DNA of 64,000 nucleotides from Aquanectria penicillioides (taxonomy: Eukaryota; Ascomycota; Sordariomycetes; Hypocreales; Nectriaceae). This document shows positions 1 through 12,069 of the stretch, piece after piece. The notes beneath the pieces were generated by a model that worked only from the letters and a program-made list of their open reading frames with translations, did no database searches and was not told the origin of the DNA. Made by a program: the position numbers and the translations under genes. The DNA lies in NCBI GenBank assembly GCA_003415625.1, contig PYIU01000001.1:4154746-4218745 (forward strand). Reading direction: 5' to 3'. Position 1 is the first letter of the stretch. Each line of letters opens with the position of its first letter.

Positions 1-471
1 AGGGGGGTACTTGCAACCACACGGCCCACCCCCCTTGCCTTTCCTTGTGTCGTCGGTTGGAGCCGCAACGCAGGCGCGTGGGTCTCGCCCGTCGAGGGAC
101 GATGGTTCGCAGCCGCAACTTCGAGTGGATCCCGTAGACTCAATTTCCTTGCTCCGGCTTTCGGGTAGCCCGTAGCACTCGTCATGGCAAGGTGCGAGCA
201 CATCTGGATCTGTTATCTGGTTGGGCCGAGGAGACGGGACCGTTGAGATTTTCGGTACGGGCTCGGGTATGAAGAAAGTATATATACTGCCGCATCCTCC
301 CTTGCCTCTATCCAAGGCGAGGTTTTGGTCTGGACAGTGTGCTTTCATCTCTTCTGCCCGTGGGCGTACACCACATCTATATATTCTTGAACGCTTCTTC
401 CGTTCTTCTTATCTTTTATTCCAATCTTCTCTCTCTACTACCCTTCTTCTCTCTATTGCAGACATCCCATC
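1..471 (+). promoter_or_regulatory. Upstream region and pyrimidine-rich leader of the DHA1 transporter
   Basis: No gene is supported here. A TATA-like stretch lies at about 279-287. A strongly CT-rich tract (about 385-455) runs almost to the start codon, which is typical of core promoters and leaders of well-expressed ascomycete genes. The string ttgcag just before the start codon could be a 3' splice site of a 5'-UTR intron, but I cannot place its donor. The promoter assignment is inference. Confidence 0.4.
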
Positions 472-2492
472 ATGGATTCGCCATCTAATACGTCCTCGGC
501 CACGTTGCCGGGAGATAATGCAACCAAGGACGATGCTCTCCCAGAGTTTGCTCCCATAAACACAACTACCAGCAGGCGAGCTCGTCGTTCCATGTCCAAC
601 TCGCAGCGGAGGTTGAGCCGCGAGCTCTCCCACAAGGAGGCCCGCGACCCCAACCTGGACATTGACCTGCCTTACCGCACCCTCAGCGCCAACGCCAACA
701 TGGACGAGTACCGAGTTGAGGTGCCCGGAGGCTCCATCCCCGGCCCCATCCAGCCTGAAGCTGTTGCCCGCATGTCTGGCCAGGCCGCGCCTCAGGACGG
801 CAGCGAGAGGCGCTACAAGCTCGTCACCTTCACTCCCAACGACCCTGAGAACCCAAAGAACTGGTCCAAGGCGTACAAGTGGTGGTGCACCATGTGCGTT
901 GCCCTGACCTGCTTCGTCGTTGCCTTTGCCTCGGCCGTCATCACCGCCGACGTTGCTGGCGTTGCTGAGGAGTTCAACGTCAGCGAAGAGGTCGCCCTGG
1001 TGACCATCTCCGTCTTCGTCGTGGGCTTCGGTGTTGGTCCCATGATTTTCGCCCCCTTGTCTGAGATTTACGGACGCCGAATCATCTAGTAAGCATAACC
1101 CCCCCCCCCGAGAAGAAAAAAAAACCCCCCCCGTTCCCAGTATTCCCGTTGTGCGGACGCACTAACCAGCTTTGTGCAGTGGCTCAACCTTGCTCCTCGC
1201 CGTCGTCTTCATCATTCCCTGCGCTGTTGCGAAGAATATCGGAACCCTCATTGTGTGCCGTGCCATCGACGGTATTGCCTTCTCGGCGCCCATGACCCTC
1301 GTCGGTGGCACTCTTGCCGATATGTGGAAGAATGAGGAGCGTGGTGTTCCCATGGCTGCCTTCTCTGCCGCCCCCTTCATCGGACCTGCAAGTAAGTTTC
1401 TACCAGCTCCATGTCCAAGACGCAAAAACACTTACACGGTTGTTTCCCGCAGTTGGTCCCCTCATTGGTGGTTTCCTCTCCGACGCCGCTGGCTGGCGCT
1501 GGTTGTACTGGATCCAGCTCATCTTCGCCGGTGTCGTTTGGATCCTCATCACCTTCACCGTCCCCGAGACCTACGCCCCTACTCTTCTCGCCCGCCGTGC
1601 TCGCAAGCTCCGTGAGACCACCGGCGAGTCCGATCACGTCACCGAACAGGAGCTTGATATGCGCCCCTTCTCGGAGCGCCTGCGTGTCTTCCTCATCCGA
1701 CCTTTCCAGCTTCTCTTCGGCGAGCTCATCGTCTTCCTCATTTCCATGTACATGAGTGTCCTTTACGGTCTCCTGTACATGTTCTTCGTCGCCTTCCCCA
1801 TCATCTACCAAAAGGGCAAGGGTTACTCTGCCGGAAAGACCGGTCTAATGTTCATCCCCGTGGCTGTGGGCGTTCTCCTATCTGCCGCTTGCTCGCCATT
1901 GGTGAACAAGCACTATCTCAAGATGGTCCAGCGCCACAACGGCAAGCCCCCGGCTGAGGTCCGTCTGATCCCCATGATGTGCTCTTGTTGGTTCATCCCC
2001 ATCGGTCTCTTCATCTTTGCTTGGACCTCTTACTCCGATCTCTCCTGGGCCGGTCCCGCCATGGGCGGTTTCCCTGTTGGTTTTGGCTTCATCTTCCTCT
2101 ACAACTCGGCCAACAACTACCTCGTCGACTCGTACCAGCACCAGGCCGCTTCTGCGCTAGCTGCCAAGACCTGCATTCGATCTTTCTGGGGTGCCGCTGT
2201 CGTTCTTTTCACTGAGCAGATGTACGAGCGCCTTGGGGATCAATGGGCGTCCACTCTCTTGGCCTTCATCTCTCTTGCCTGCTGTGCCATTCCTTTCTTG
2301 TTCTGGAAGTTTGGTGCCAAGATTCGTGAGCGCAGCAAGTACGCTTATGGTGGAGACGATGAAGATTCCAGTGTCGACGATATCGAGAAGGCCAAGGGTC
2401 GTGGCACCACCCCTGGTGGCGCCATGGTCAGGGATGACTCTGAGAACGACGAGGATTTGCGACGAGCCAGGAGCTATGTTAGCAACCCCTAA
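472..2492 (+). CDS. Major facilitator superfamily transporter, DHA1 (multidrug/polyamine) type
   Basis: Three exons, 472-1088, 1180-1391 and 1453-2492, join in phase to give 622 residues. The first intron contains a long C run; donors are GTAAGC and GTAAGT. The N-terminus is hydrophilic (about 120 residues). It is followed by the [12 protein letters not shown] motif that precedes TM1 in fungal DHA1 proteins, MFS motif A ([11 protein letters not shown]) and, later, a second motif-A-like segment ([10 protein letters not shown]). About 12 hydrophobic helices are visible, with a charged cytoplasmic tail rich in Asp and Glu. Family members are proton antiporters of the plasma membrane that export drugs, polyamines or fungal metabolites. 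The substrate cannot be read from sequence. The gene faces a dehydrogenase on the other strand, so nothing ties the two functionally. The exon model is well supported by phase and motif continuity. Confidence 0.9.
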
Positions 2493-3443
2493 TTTCGTGG
2501 CTAGGATCTCATCCTACAGGGCAGCAATCTGCCCAAAACAAACACTTACCAAATCAAATACAGATAGATAGATAGACAGACATACATGGACATGGATATA
2601 TGGATTGCATAGAAAGGATACCGGCGGCTCATAGGATAGACAGGGCCTATAGAGGTTTTTTTGGGCGGTACACGGAGGATAATTTTTTTTCATTTGTTCT
2701 TGCATGTACGGCACATAAGGCACAATACCCTGAATCCATTTCATTTTTTAAACAGTAAAAGCAACGATCTAGAGTGTGAAAAAAGCGCATGTCATGACCC
2801 TGTTGCTCTAATCTTGTCGCATCAAAAAAGGATGCCGCTGACTGTTGCAGCAGGCCCATAACCAACCATCTATTGTTTGTACTCCGTCGTCGTATCTCAG
2901 TCGTCAAAGCAAGGACTGGAAAAAAACAAGCAAGGGGAAACCAGACCCAAAACAAAAAAGGAAACAAACGGAACTGATAGAAGAAAAAAAAAAGCAAGGA
3001 ACCAGGTGGCAAAATGCAAAAAAAGCAGACAGAAGAGGGCAGAGAGGATGATGGCCAGCCACCCGCAGCCAGCACACCACCAAGATCCAACGATGTGGCT
3101 GCCAGGGACGTGGGAGGTGTTCATGCGCCTCCGGCAATGTTCGGTAACAACTCTATGAGATCCGCGTGTTTAAGTGGTCGTCGGCAACCGTAAGGCCGGG
3201 CCCACTTGGCACACATGGTGGGCAAGGATATTCTTCCTAGTTCCCGGGTAGGTTTCGACGGGTCTCAGTAGTCATGATTGTGGTGTGATGATAATTCACC
3301 AGACGGGATTAGCCGTAAAGGGAAAAGGAAAGTAAGATAAGAAAGCGTTCAAGAAGCTGTGGATCCCTCCTCTCATCGTTTCAGATACGACGACAGACAA
3401 AATGCGAAAAGGGTGTCGGAGTGATAAGCGAGGTGCATGTGCT
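2493..3443. other. Intergenic region between two convergent genes
   Basis: About 950 bp between convergent 3' ends. It holds short GATA/GACA-type repeats (about 2565-2590) and several A or T runs. Open frames here are short and lack family features. I see no gene. Confidence 0.6.
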
Positions 3444-4490
3444 TTAAATGGCACGCACGGGCAGCGAATCACGGCGCCGCATCTTGATATCCTTGGTGAG
3501 CGAGTTCTTGCTGGTCCGATGCGTCATGAAGTCTGCCAGGTTGTTCAGGGTGCATTCGGCAATCTCGGTGAGGGCCTCCTCGGTGAAGAAGGCCTGATGA
3601 CCGCACACCACCACGTTGGGGAACGTCATCAGACGCATGAGCATGTCGTCCTGGATGATGGTATCGGAATGGTCGTTGTAGAACAACTCACCCTCGGCCT
3701 CGTACACATCGAGAGCAAGGCCTCCGATGTGGTTGTTCTTGAGGGACTGGATGACGGCTTCCGTGTCGATGAGGCCGCCTCGAGAAGTGTTGACGAGCAT
3801 GGCACCGGGCTTCATCAGGGCAAGCGATTCGGTGTTGATGATGTGGCGCGTCTTCTCCATTAGCGGGCAATGCAAGCTGACAATGTCGCATTCGGGTAGA
3901 AGCTCCTCGAGGCTGCGGTATTCGCCGTATTCCTCGAACGCAGGCGAAGGGAAGGGGTCGTACGCAAGGAGAGTGCACCCGAAGCCCTTCATGATGCGGG
4001 CGGTAGCGAGACCGATCTTGCCGACGCCGACGATGCCGACCGTCTTGCCGCAGAGCGTCTTGCCCAGCAGACCGTCGAGGGCAAAGTTGCCTTCTCGTAC
4101 ACGGTTATAGGCGCGGTGAGTCTTGCGGTTGAGGGTCTGGATGAGGGCAACGGCGAACTCGCCCACGGCCTCGGGAGAATATGAGGGGACGTTGGCGACC
4201 ATGATGCGCATGCGCATGGCGGCATCGAGGTCGACGTTGTTGAAACCGGCGCATCGCAGCAGGATGGCCTTTACGCCCAGCTCCGAAAGAGCGGAGAGCA
4301 CATTGTCATTGAGGGTATCGTTGACAAAGACGCAGATGGCATCGGCGCCCTGGGCGAGCGACACAGTGTCCTCGTTGAGAGCGAACTCATGGAAGGCCAG
4401 CTCGATGCCCGACGTGGCATGCTTGGCCTCGAGGACTGCGCTCAGGTATTTCTTGTCGTAGGGCTTCGTGCTGAAAACGGCGACCTTCAT
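3444..4490 (-). CDS. D-lactate dehydrogenase / D-isomer-specific 2-hydroxyacid dehydrogenase
   Basis: An intronless gene of 348 residues. The N-terminus (MKVAVFSTKPYDKKYL) closely resembles bacterial fermentative D-lactate dehydrogenase LdhA. The central NAD-binding domain has the dinucleotide fingerprint GVGKIG (155-160) followed by an acidic strand end (YDPF). The catalytic triad of the family is visible: Arg237 in NTSRGG, Glu266 in EAEGE and His298 in CGHQAFFTEEA. The expected reaction is NADH-dependent reduction of pyruvate or a related 2-keto acid to the D-hydroxy acid in the cytosol. Length matches the family (about 330-350). LdhA-like enzymes in fungi are often thought to be of bacterial origin; the lack of introns is compatible with that but does not prove it. 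The substrate could be another 2-oxo acid. Confidence 0.9.
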   Translation of the reverse strand: MKVAVFSTKPYDKKYLSAVLEAKHATSGIELAFHEFALNEDTVSLAQGADAICVFVNDTLNDNVLSALSELGVKAILLRCAGFNNVDLDAAMRMRIMVANVPSYSPEAVGEFAVALIQTLNRKTHRAYNRVREGNFALDGLLGKTLCGKTVGIVGVGKIGLATARIMKGFGCTLLAYDPFPSPAFEEYGEYRSLEELLPECDIVSLHCPLMEKTRHIINTESLALMKPGAMLVNTSRGGLIDTEAVIQSLKNNHIGGLALDVYEAEGELFYNDHSDTIIQDDMLMRLMTFPNVVVCGHQAFFTEEALTEIAECTLNNLADFMTHRTSKNSLTKDIKMRRRDSLPVRAI

Positions 4491-6670
4491 GATGGCGGCG
4501 TGATGGATTTGGGGTAGATGTGGTAGGGGAGGGAAGCGATGGGTTGAAGAGGAGGGTGATGTTTGCGTATATGCGATGTGTGGAATTTGGGGTTTGCGCG
4601 GGGTTGAAGCTTGAGCTTACTTATTACTCCACACTGCTCTGATCTGGATGTCTCCTCACAACTCGACTCGCCAAACGCGGAGACGACGCACATAAATACC
4701 CGACGGGGGAAGATCAGATTGCTCAGACAACCAGGAAGCCAGGAAGGGGAGGGGGGGGCGAAAAAGGAGAAGAGCCCACCGAAGCCAAATGATGCTATCG
4801 AGATACGGCTGAGGAGTCCCAGTCATGGTGCCCGTCCCCGTCCCCAATGGCGGCGGCGTGGCCAGCATGTGCTTCGAGAATCAGGCCATGCAATATCCAA
4901 GCTTTGATGCCAAGCGAGGGCGTGCGTTAAGGAGGCGAGGCTGACGAGCTGTCGCGGCCCAACCAACAAAATGGCCGAATCGAGCCGCGTCGATTTCTGG
5001 ATTTTTGTTGGCCTCGCGGGTTTGCTGTTCCAGGTCGTGTCAGCTGGGCTGTGCGTGTGTTGTTGTGGTGCATCCAAGTGCCACCTTTTTTTTTTTTTTT
5101 TCCTCCTCATCCTCGACCGCGATCTCTGGGTCGGGTAGATGCGATGGAGCCAAATCTACGCTTCTGCAAGCTTTTTTTTTTTACGGAGCCCCTCAAAATC
5201 CCCCTCTGGAGTTCATCTGCCCTGCGTCTGGGATACGGGAAAAGTGGCCCGTTTCACCCAGATCCTGGAATAGACGCCCATGTCCCGGTGCCGAGGAATG
5301 GGTTCGATCAAGGGTGAATCGACCGACGTGCATGGACCGCAGAGCCTCAGCGACCTCTGACATCCCGTGATTCATGAGCCGACATGCAGAATCGGCAGTT
5401 TTTTATCTGCCTTCTATCTCGCCGTTCCAGCACTTTGGTCGGTGAGCTCGTCGGGGAGATGGCGCCCGGTATCCGGTTGGCCAGGGACACGATCGGCGGG
5501 TCATCTCCGCGAAACCTTTGCATGCCAACTCCCATGCGCGACCGCATGTCAGATGTCACAGCCCATTTATTTCGACATCGCTGAGTCACAAACACCCCGG
5601 GACGTCGAACGTGATGTGCTGTGCCACGCGGCTATGTTTTCTCCGTGGTTTGATCAAATACAGAACCTGCCCAAGCACACGTTTCTCAACAACCTCCCGG
5701 AAACTACGGGAATTTCATCCAGTCATAGGAATGCCATCGCTGCCGTGTCCGGAGGCCCTCTCACCTCTCTCATCTGTCGTACCACCAAGATTTCCTTTTT
5801 TTTTTTTTTCTTTTTTTTTTTTCACATGAGCACATAACTGCGCCAGCCAGCCTCCTCTCAATGTGTACTAACTAATCAATCATTATCGATCCTTCAAACG
5901 CCTGGCCATCAGATATTGTCGCCTCTCGATATTATCTTTCACGGATACCTAGGAAAGGAAGAGGAGTGACTAAGGGATCCTATGGCCAGAATTTCGCCCA
6001 GGGTCTCTATAAAAAAAACCAATGCAAACTAGCAACCGCGACCAAGCCATGACCAATATTCCCAACATGATGCTTATGCGACTTGATCGAGACATGTTTT
6101 CTTTTTCGTACTTGAAGAAAAACTAGGGTTGGAAGAAACAGACAAGAACGCGTCCTGCTATATTGGCGTGCATACCTGGTATAATTGGTCCTCGATATCG
6201 TTCGATAATTTCGGTTTCCGCCCAATCGAACCGATACTTCATTGAGAAACATGGCCTCGAAAAACCTCCTCTTGACCCCGGACCGGCCAGAAAGAGGACG
6301 AAGGACTCAAAAACGTGTGATCTGGAACACACCGGTTCAAGATTATCCCTAGCCCTGGGAAACAAGTTCTGCGAACCATGGTTGTGGTCAGCTCACCCAT
6401 ATCAGATTATCTCAACTAGGTCTTGACCCGAGGCTGGGGATATCACAGAAAGAGGAAGGTGAGCACACTGTCGGAAGACATTAAGTACCGTGATACAACT
6501 CATTCGCTTTTGAAACGGGAAATGATACAGCATGGGAAAGTGGTCGTTTGTCTACCCGATTTTCTCTTTTGCATGATGCGGACACCTGTCATTCCCAACC
6601 CGGGCCTTCGTCCCATCCAACCCTGACTCTTGAACAAAACCTCTACCCTATATACATGTATAGGTCTATT
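4491..6670. other. Intergenic region with poly-T tracts
   Basis: About 2.2 kb upstream of the dehydrogenase and downstream of the GH43 gene. It contains T tracts at about 5086-5102, 5173-5182 and 5786-5822. The last, interrupted by single C bases, is long enough to be unreliable in length. Open frames are short and none shows a recognisable domain. The part next to 4491 should include the dehydrogenase promoter, but I see no specific site. Confidence 0.5.
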
Positions 6671-7718
6671 TTACTGCGGCTCGTCGATCGATGTGTTGAA
6701 GGCGCCAGGCGTGCCAAATGATACACTGCCGTCGCTGCCGATCTCGATCTTCTGAATCATGGCATATCGGGTGTCATCGCAAGCTCCCGTAGATGTAGAC
6801 GTGGCGTGGAACGCGATCCATGTTTCTTCACCGCTTGGGCTCTGGAAGAACGAGTTGTGTCCAGTTCCATAGTTTCCATTGGCGCTGCTCAGCAAGCATC
6901 CGTCGCTCTTGGTCCATGCGCTCGCCTCAGTCGGGTCAGTCGTGCCGTCCCAGGTCAACAGACCGAGACAGTAGTTGGGGCTCCAGCAATATGAGGCAGA
7001 ATACGAGATCATGGTCTTTCCACCGGCGTACAAAGCTGCAGGTCCTTCGTTGACCGGGTAGGCGTACTGTTCCCAGTCCTGATCGGGCTGCGAAATGATG
7101 TGAATGTCCCCGGACACAGAGACGTAGTCGTCGTTGAGCTTCTGCAGGCAGATGGATTGATAAGTCACTCCGTACATGCAGGAATACATGAAATAGTTTC
7201 CGTATTCCTCAAAGCGAAGAATTGAGCCGTCAAGAGACCAGACATCAGTGATTTGGCCGGCATAGGAATACTCGTCGTTCCAAGCGCTTGATCCACCTAA
7301 AGAGGATAGGATAGTCAGCAACCAGGGTTAAAGATAGACTGTGCTAATTCGATTCCTCACCTTTCAAGACGTGCAGTCTTTGGCCATCAAGATTATCGCT
7401 AGTTCCTGCAGTAAAGTAGACATACCACGAATCACCGAGCCAGTGAATCTCTGGGGCCCAGACATTGCAGCACCGGCCAGCTTCGGTAGAGGTGTAAATG
7501 ACCTTTTTCTCGGCAGTCTTGAGCCCCGCAATTGTGGTGGATCGTGCGATTTCCACAGATGTCCACGAGGTTGACATAAGGTAGTAGTAGCCATCGCCCG
7601 ATAGCATAACAAAAGGATCGCTACCTCCAGGCCTGCGAATCGGGTTTGTGAACGCAACTGCGGAGCCGACAAGGCCCCAGAGCGCGACGAGACTTCCAGC
7701 GATGTTGGAGAACTTCAT
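6671..7718 (-). CDS. Secreted glycoside hydrolase family 43 enzyme (alpha-L-arabinofuranosidase/arabinanase-like)
   Basis: Two exons, 7718-7361 and 7296-6671, are separated by a 64-bp intron and give 327 residues. I chose the start at 7718 because it is directly followed by a signal peptide (MKFSNIAGSLVALWGLVGSAVA). An upstream in-frame extension would bury that signal. GH43 five-blade propeller features are visible: an early DPFVM segment with the catalytic base Asp, NVWAPEIHWLGDSWYVYF, and NEGPAAL, in which Glu is the expected general acid. The family acts on alpha-L-arabinosyl bonds of arabinan or arabinoxylan, or on beta-xylosides. The pattern WAPE instead of WAPD and the overall sequence suggest the exo-1,5-arabinofuranosidase-like subgroup, which is an inference. 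The protein would act outside the cell in plant cell-wall degradation. No carbohydrate-binding module is present. Confidence 0.88.
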
Positions 7719-8486
7719 GTTGAGACCGAAGCACCGTTGTGTCGGGCTGTATGTATCCTTTTGGCAATGCTGTTGCAACAACCGACGTCTTTGGAACCGC
7801 CCATCCTTTTATTCTTCAACTAGACAAAAATGCTACTCTGCCCCGTATCTCCGCACTTCCCCAGAACTCTGCGTTCCTCCGTTTGGCCTGACCGTCCGGG
7901 GTCACACGTTCTGTGTTGTCGGCTCTAGATATGTTAATGTTATGCGCCGCCATGTCAGTGGTGGAACAACCTTGGACTGGGGGCGGGAAGTGTGGAGCCG
8001 TCGACGGGATCATCCCCAGAGTGCGGAGGCCGAGTCGAATGAGGAATGGTTTCGGGAGAAAACCTGCGTATAGATGATGGGAATAAATGTTCCAGTGGAC
8101 TTATCGATCAAGCGCGCGAATCCCATATTGAGCGCATATATCGGGCGCGGGGAACTATGCGATCCACATTAAAATTACCCTCTTCAATAAGACCATGTTG
8201 AAGGGACAATCAGGAGACTATCAACGTAAGCTCTAGTATTCATTCACCGAGGTATGCAGCTATCCTTCTCAAAAATGCCCTTGCTTAAAGTTTTCTGCTC
8301 GTGACAATCTAACAGTATGCAATCGGATAGCTTACGTTTTATGCATATATCTGGAGGGGACGAAGACGAGCCCCAGATTTCTCCATATGTCTATGTAAGC
8401 GCACTAATCGAAACTCTTGGTTCTCCATAGTAGTTACAGTGCCTTCGCAAGACCATATCTAGCCTAACTCCTCCATAATCACGCAT
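7719..8486. other. Intergenic region upstream of the GH43 gene
   Basis: About 770 bp between two genes on the minus strand. It must contain the GH43 promoter. Short matches to the loose CreA consensus (SYGGRG) occur, for example near 7975 and 8147, but such matches are expected by chance, so I do not call sites. There is no coding evidence. Confidence 0.4.
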
Positions 8487-10814
8487 CTATCGCGTATAGG
8501 TTCCTCGAATGGTATAGTCTTTCTTGGGCCCCTTGACAGTGTACTCAATCCCCCACTTCTCGAGGTTCACCGCCTGGAAGGCAAAGTCGTACTTGACATC
8601 ATAGTAGTCGTCGATGCAGAGATGGCCCGCCTTTGCCGCCCATCCCTTGTCGGTAGCTTTGTCAGGTTCGTCAAACTCAATCTCGTGAAAGAGGTAATCA
8701 GCCCGCTTGAGGTCTTCGGGCTTCGCGAACCATACACTTAGAATATCCTTCAGCTCATCATATCGCCACACATAACGTCGCGTGGCTCTAAATCCGAAGC
8801 CCTGGTCCGTTTTGAACTCGCCCTCTTCAATGTAGAGGTATTCCATGCCAAGCTCATCATTCGAGTACTCGGTTGATGTGGGGTTTGCTGCACATCTCAG
8901 GCCATCGTTAGTCTTTTCTCGGAGAAGAAACTGTGCTGTTCCACTAAAGTGGCCACTTGGGTGTGTGGGAAGTTTGCTTCGCAAGTCACGCTCGAGTTTC
9001 CAAGTGCCCAATAAACTTCGGAAGACAGCACGAGCCACAAATTTTGTGGTTGTTAGCCCCTCTGTCGTGACCGTGCGGGTCTGCTGTAACGACTTCATTG
9101 CCTCTGCCTTCGAGTCCTCGCTATCACTTTTTGATGTGTATCTTGCAGGTGTCAACATATCCAGTGGCAAGTCGTTGTGTGGGAGGCTTGGGGTAGCGGG
9201 GGTCAGCGGTGCTTGGATATCCATTGACATCGCTCCCGCGAATTCGTTCATCAAGAAGATGTAATCTCCCATCGGGAACTGCGACACTCTGGGATCATCA
9301 CGCAGATCTATCGTTCGTTGGATCGAAATATCATTTTTGAGCTTGTCCTGGAATGCCGCGGAGGAGCGGACAGCGCTGCCAGTTTCAGACCACATGGCAG
9401 CCAAGAATCTGGCTTGCATCTGCATAACTCCCCAGTATGGGGATCGGTAGAAGCCCACAAAGCCGAGACCCGGCACTTTTGGGTGGTGGGTGCCATGGAA
9501 AGCCAAAGCAACTGGCTGGTCCAAATGCTTGGGTGAATGATTCAGGGTCATTAGAACATCATCTGAGAAGAAGCTCAGGCATGGCGAAGGATCGAATCCA
9601 GTTGCAACCACTACCGCAGCAATATCGTCAACCTTAGCGCCCCCTGATAGAGATGCTGTCAACCCGTCAAGCCCTTCAACTTTGCCCTCTGATAACTCAA
9701 TGAGGCCTGATCGAACTAAGTCACTGTACCAGTCACTCACTGCCAGGTATGGTGGCTGAGTATTGTTTGAGTCATTGACTTTCAAGAGCGAGGAGAAACT
9801 AGACTGATCATTTCCGACAACGTTCTTGAAAATTCCGTGGAGAGTCTTAGCAGCATCGTCGGTGACGTGCCCCTGGGTGTTACTCAGAGGCTTGGGTCGG
9901 TTATTCAGGTTGTATGATCCAAAGTCGAGGGGTAGGAACGGCGCTGCCGGGCCTGTAGGCTGATGCTCTGTTAGTAATGAGCTCAAGTCATACGGAGCGT
10001 GAACTCACTTTGGGACTTGTGAACATGGGGAAGACCCAAATAGGACGCTGGATAACGTGGTGGATGCAATACTTTTCAACATCCTGGATGGATGAAGAAT
10101 CAGGCGAGTTGATAGCAGAAGAAAGGTGAGCGCCGATAGTTCCAGCAATCTCAACTCCCGACATCTGACCACCCACGATCAAAATCTTTCCTCCTCCTGA
10201 CCTTCCTTTGCCTAGCAGGCGATCCAAATCCCGGTATTGGCTGCTGTGGATGATGGGCACTGAAGATTCATTTGAGAGGCTTTCTGGAATGATTGGCTTG
10301 CCAAAGAAGCCAGATGCTACCACAAGATGATCAAAGTGACGGGTTTCTGCGTCGGCCTCGGATCCAGTGGTAATGTCCCAACTTTCAAGCGAACCCTTGG
10401 GCCGCTCTGCTCGCGTGACCCGTCTCCCAAGCTGGAGTTCGAAATTTGCGTTTCCGGTCAAGAATCTTTCAAGATATCGCTCTATATATCTCCCAATCAT
10501 CCATGCCTGCGGCATCTGCGGGTCGGCGTCATCCCATGCCAATTCGCTAAACTGCACAGTGTGTCTGCTCTGATTTGCCACCATGAGAGGGTGGACCTGA
10601 CGTCGCGTATCTGACTTTGAGGTTGGCCATAAGCCCCCGATACGCTCCTGGGCATCAAATACTGTTACTTTGAACTCGTCGGGCGCTGCATTGTGAAGCA
10701 ATGTCTTGGCCGCAACCAACCCTGAGGGGCCGGCGCCTAGGATGAGTTGAGTGAGGGGCTCTCATCGACGAGGCCAGGAGACGACTCACCAACAATACAG
10801 ACCGTCTTGACCAT
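8487..10814 (-). CDS. Flavin-containing monooxygenase-like protein fused to a C-terminal DUF6314-like domain
   Basis: Three exons, 10814-10790, 10736-10009 and 9959-8487, are in phase and give 741 residues. The tiny 25-nt first exon encodes MVKTVCIV and joins to complete the FAD fingerprint VGAGPSG. Further along are AQERIGGLW, GRYIERYLERF, a DHLVVASGFFGKP segment, the NADPH-site motif IVGGQMSG, and ATGFDPS near residue 371. Together these indicate an FMO/class B-type flavoprotein. Residues about 562-741 form a separate domain (GTWKLERD, RRYVWRY, FHEIEF, GHLCIDDYYDVKY, KGPKKDY) that I recognise as resembling DUF6314, a small barrel-like family otherwise known as a stand-alone protein. The FMO part would oxygenate an N, S or C substrate using NADPH and O2; the substrate is unknown. 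The acidic linker around residue 530 looks disordered. Confidence 0.85.
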
Positions 10815-12069
10815 AGTTCTACTCCGGTTTATGTATCTTCCCAGGCTCATACACTTGATTCACGCCCAAGATATCTCCAATCTGAAGCTCTGTTGAATGT
10901 CAGATGTTGAGACAAGGTTGAGCGATTTGGTGGGGTATTTGAGGTGAGTCAGGCAAAGAAAAAGAGCCTCATCGGGCGACTCGACTCAACTGAGGTTCGA
11001 GTATGTGCCCAATCTACTCTCACGTATTTCTCCCACCCAGTATCAGCAGTGTATACTTTAAAACTTGAAAGACAAACCCCGTTTTGCCCAAAAGGAAGCG
11101 TTGAGTCCAAGTACAGTTTGGATCCAATGGTTCCAGAAGCGGCTTAGTGAGAATGGCTCAGTAAGTGCCGAGAAACTGCACAATTGCAAGCTTACCTAAG
11201 CACTTGGGATAACCACAATCTCATCAAACATCACACTCGCGTTTATTGAAGCGGGAATCAATGAGACAACTCATCAGGAGGCAAATTTTAGGGCATAATC
11301 TCTCAATGCAGATTGTTTATTCTTAACCCAAATTTCTTATGGTGCAATGCACATGCTACATTCTCAATGCCATAATGCCGATGTGCCTAATCGCCCCTCA
11401 TTTAGCAATAGGTCAAGCTCCCAAAACTAACTTGAACTTACACAACGCAAGACTCGTCGCACGAGTTATGATATTGGAGAGCATGTTCTGTAGCATTTTG
11501 CCTCTCACACATGCATATCCGGGGTATTCAAGCGGAATTAACCTTTTGTCTCCTATAATCTCTCACTACTACAAGTGAGCACGGTTCGACATTGCCCAAG
11601 GTGTGCACACGATGAAGGTCACTCGCCAGCCAATTTTCAGGTAAAGTCAGGTCAGCTTACATCCACCATCCGACCGAAACAGTCATCCTATTCCAAAACG
11701 CCATCGCTGCAATACCAAAGCCTCACTCTGTTTTCGTGTCTAATTTTCATCTTTCGCCTTTTTGCCCCCAGCGTATAAACCAAAAGCCCACTTCAAATGA
11801 GAACAACACGATTTCACGCCCTCGGTACGTCATGCGAGCCCCGCATTGTGATGTCGTCATGTTGCCTCTTACGTGAGCAACAACGACTGTGTTGCAACGC
11901 CAACCCATCCTTCGAAACCATCACTACCACCCTCAGGTTGAGAAGATACTCAAAGGAGGCAATACAACCTGACCACAACAGTTCAGACCATTTGTGCGCC
12001 AAGCCAAGACACGTGCTGCAGATCAGCCACCACTTGCCTCAGAAGGATAAATCTCTAAAGCAATCAATC
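10815..12069. promoter_or_regulatory. Shared divergent promoter region
   Basis: About 1.25 kb between the divergent monooxygenase and Rossmann-protein genes, moderately AT-rich. An open frame extends in frame upstream of the Rossmann gene from 11797, but the fold clearly begins at 12070, so I treat that part as 5' leader. No specific binding site is claimed. Confidence 0.4.

Noticed and set aside
5290..5325. Second tRNA-like string GGTTCGATC
   Set aside because: The flanking bases do not pair as a T stem and no cloverleaf is possible.
7719..8486. CreA-like and XlnR-like sites in front of the GH43 gene
   Set aside because: Matches are short and degenerate, as frequent as expected by chance; no clustered full-consensus pair.
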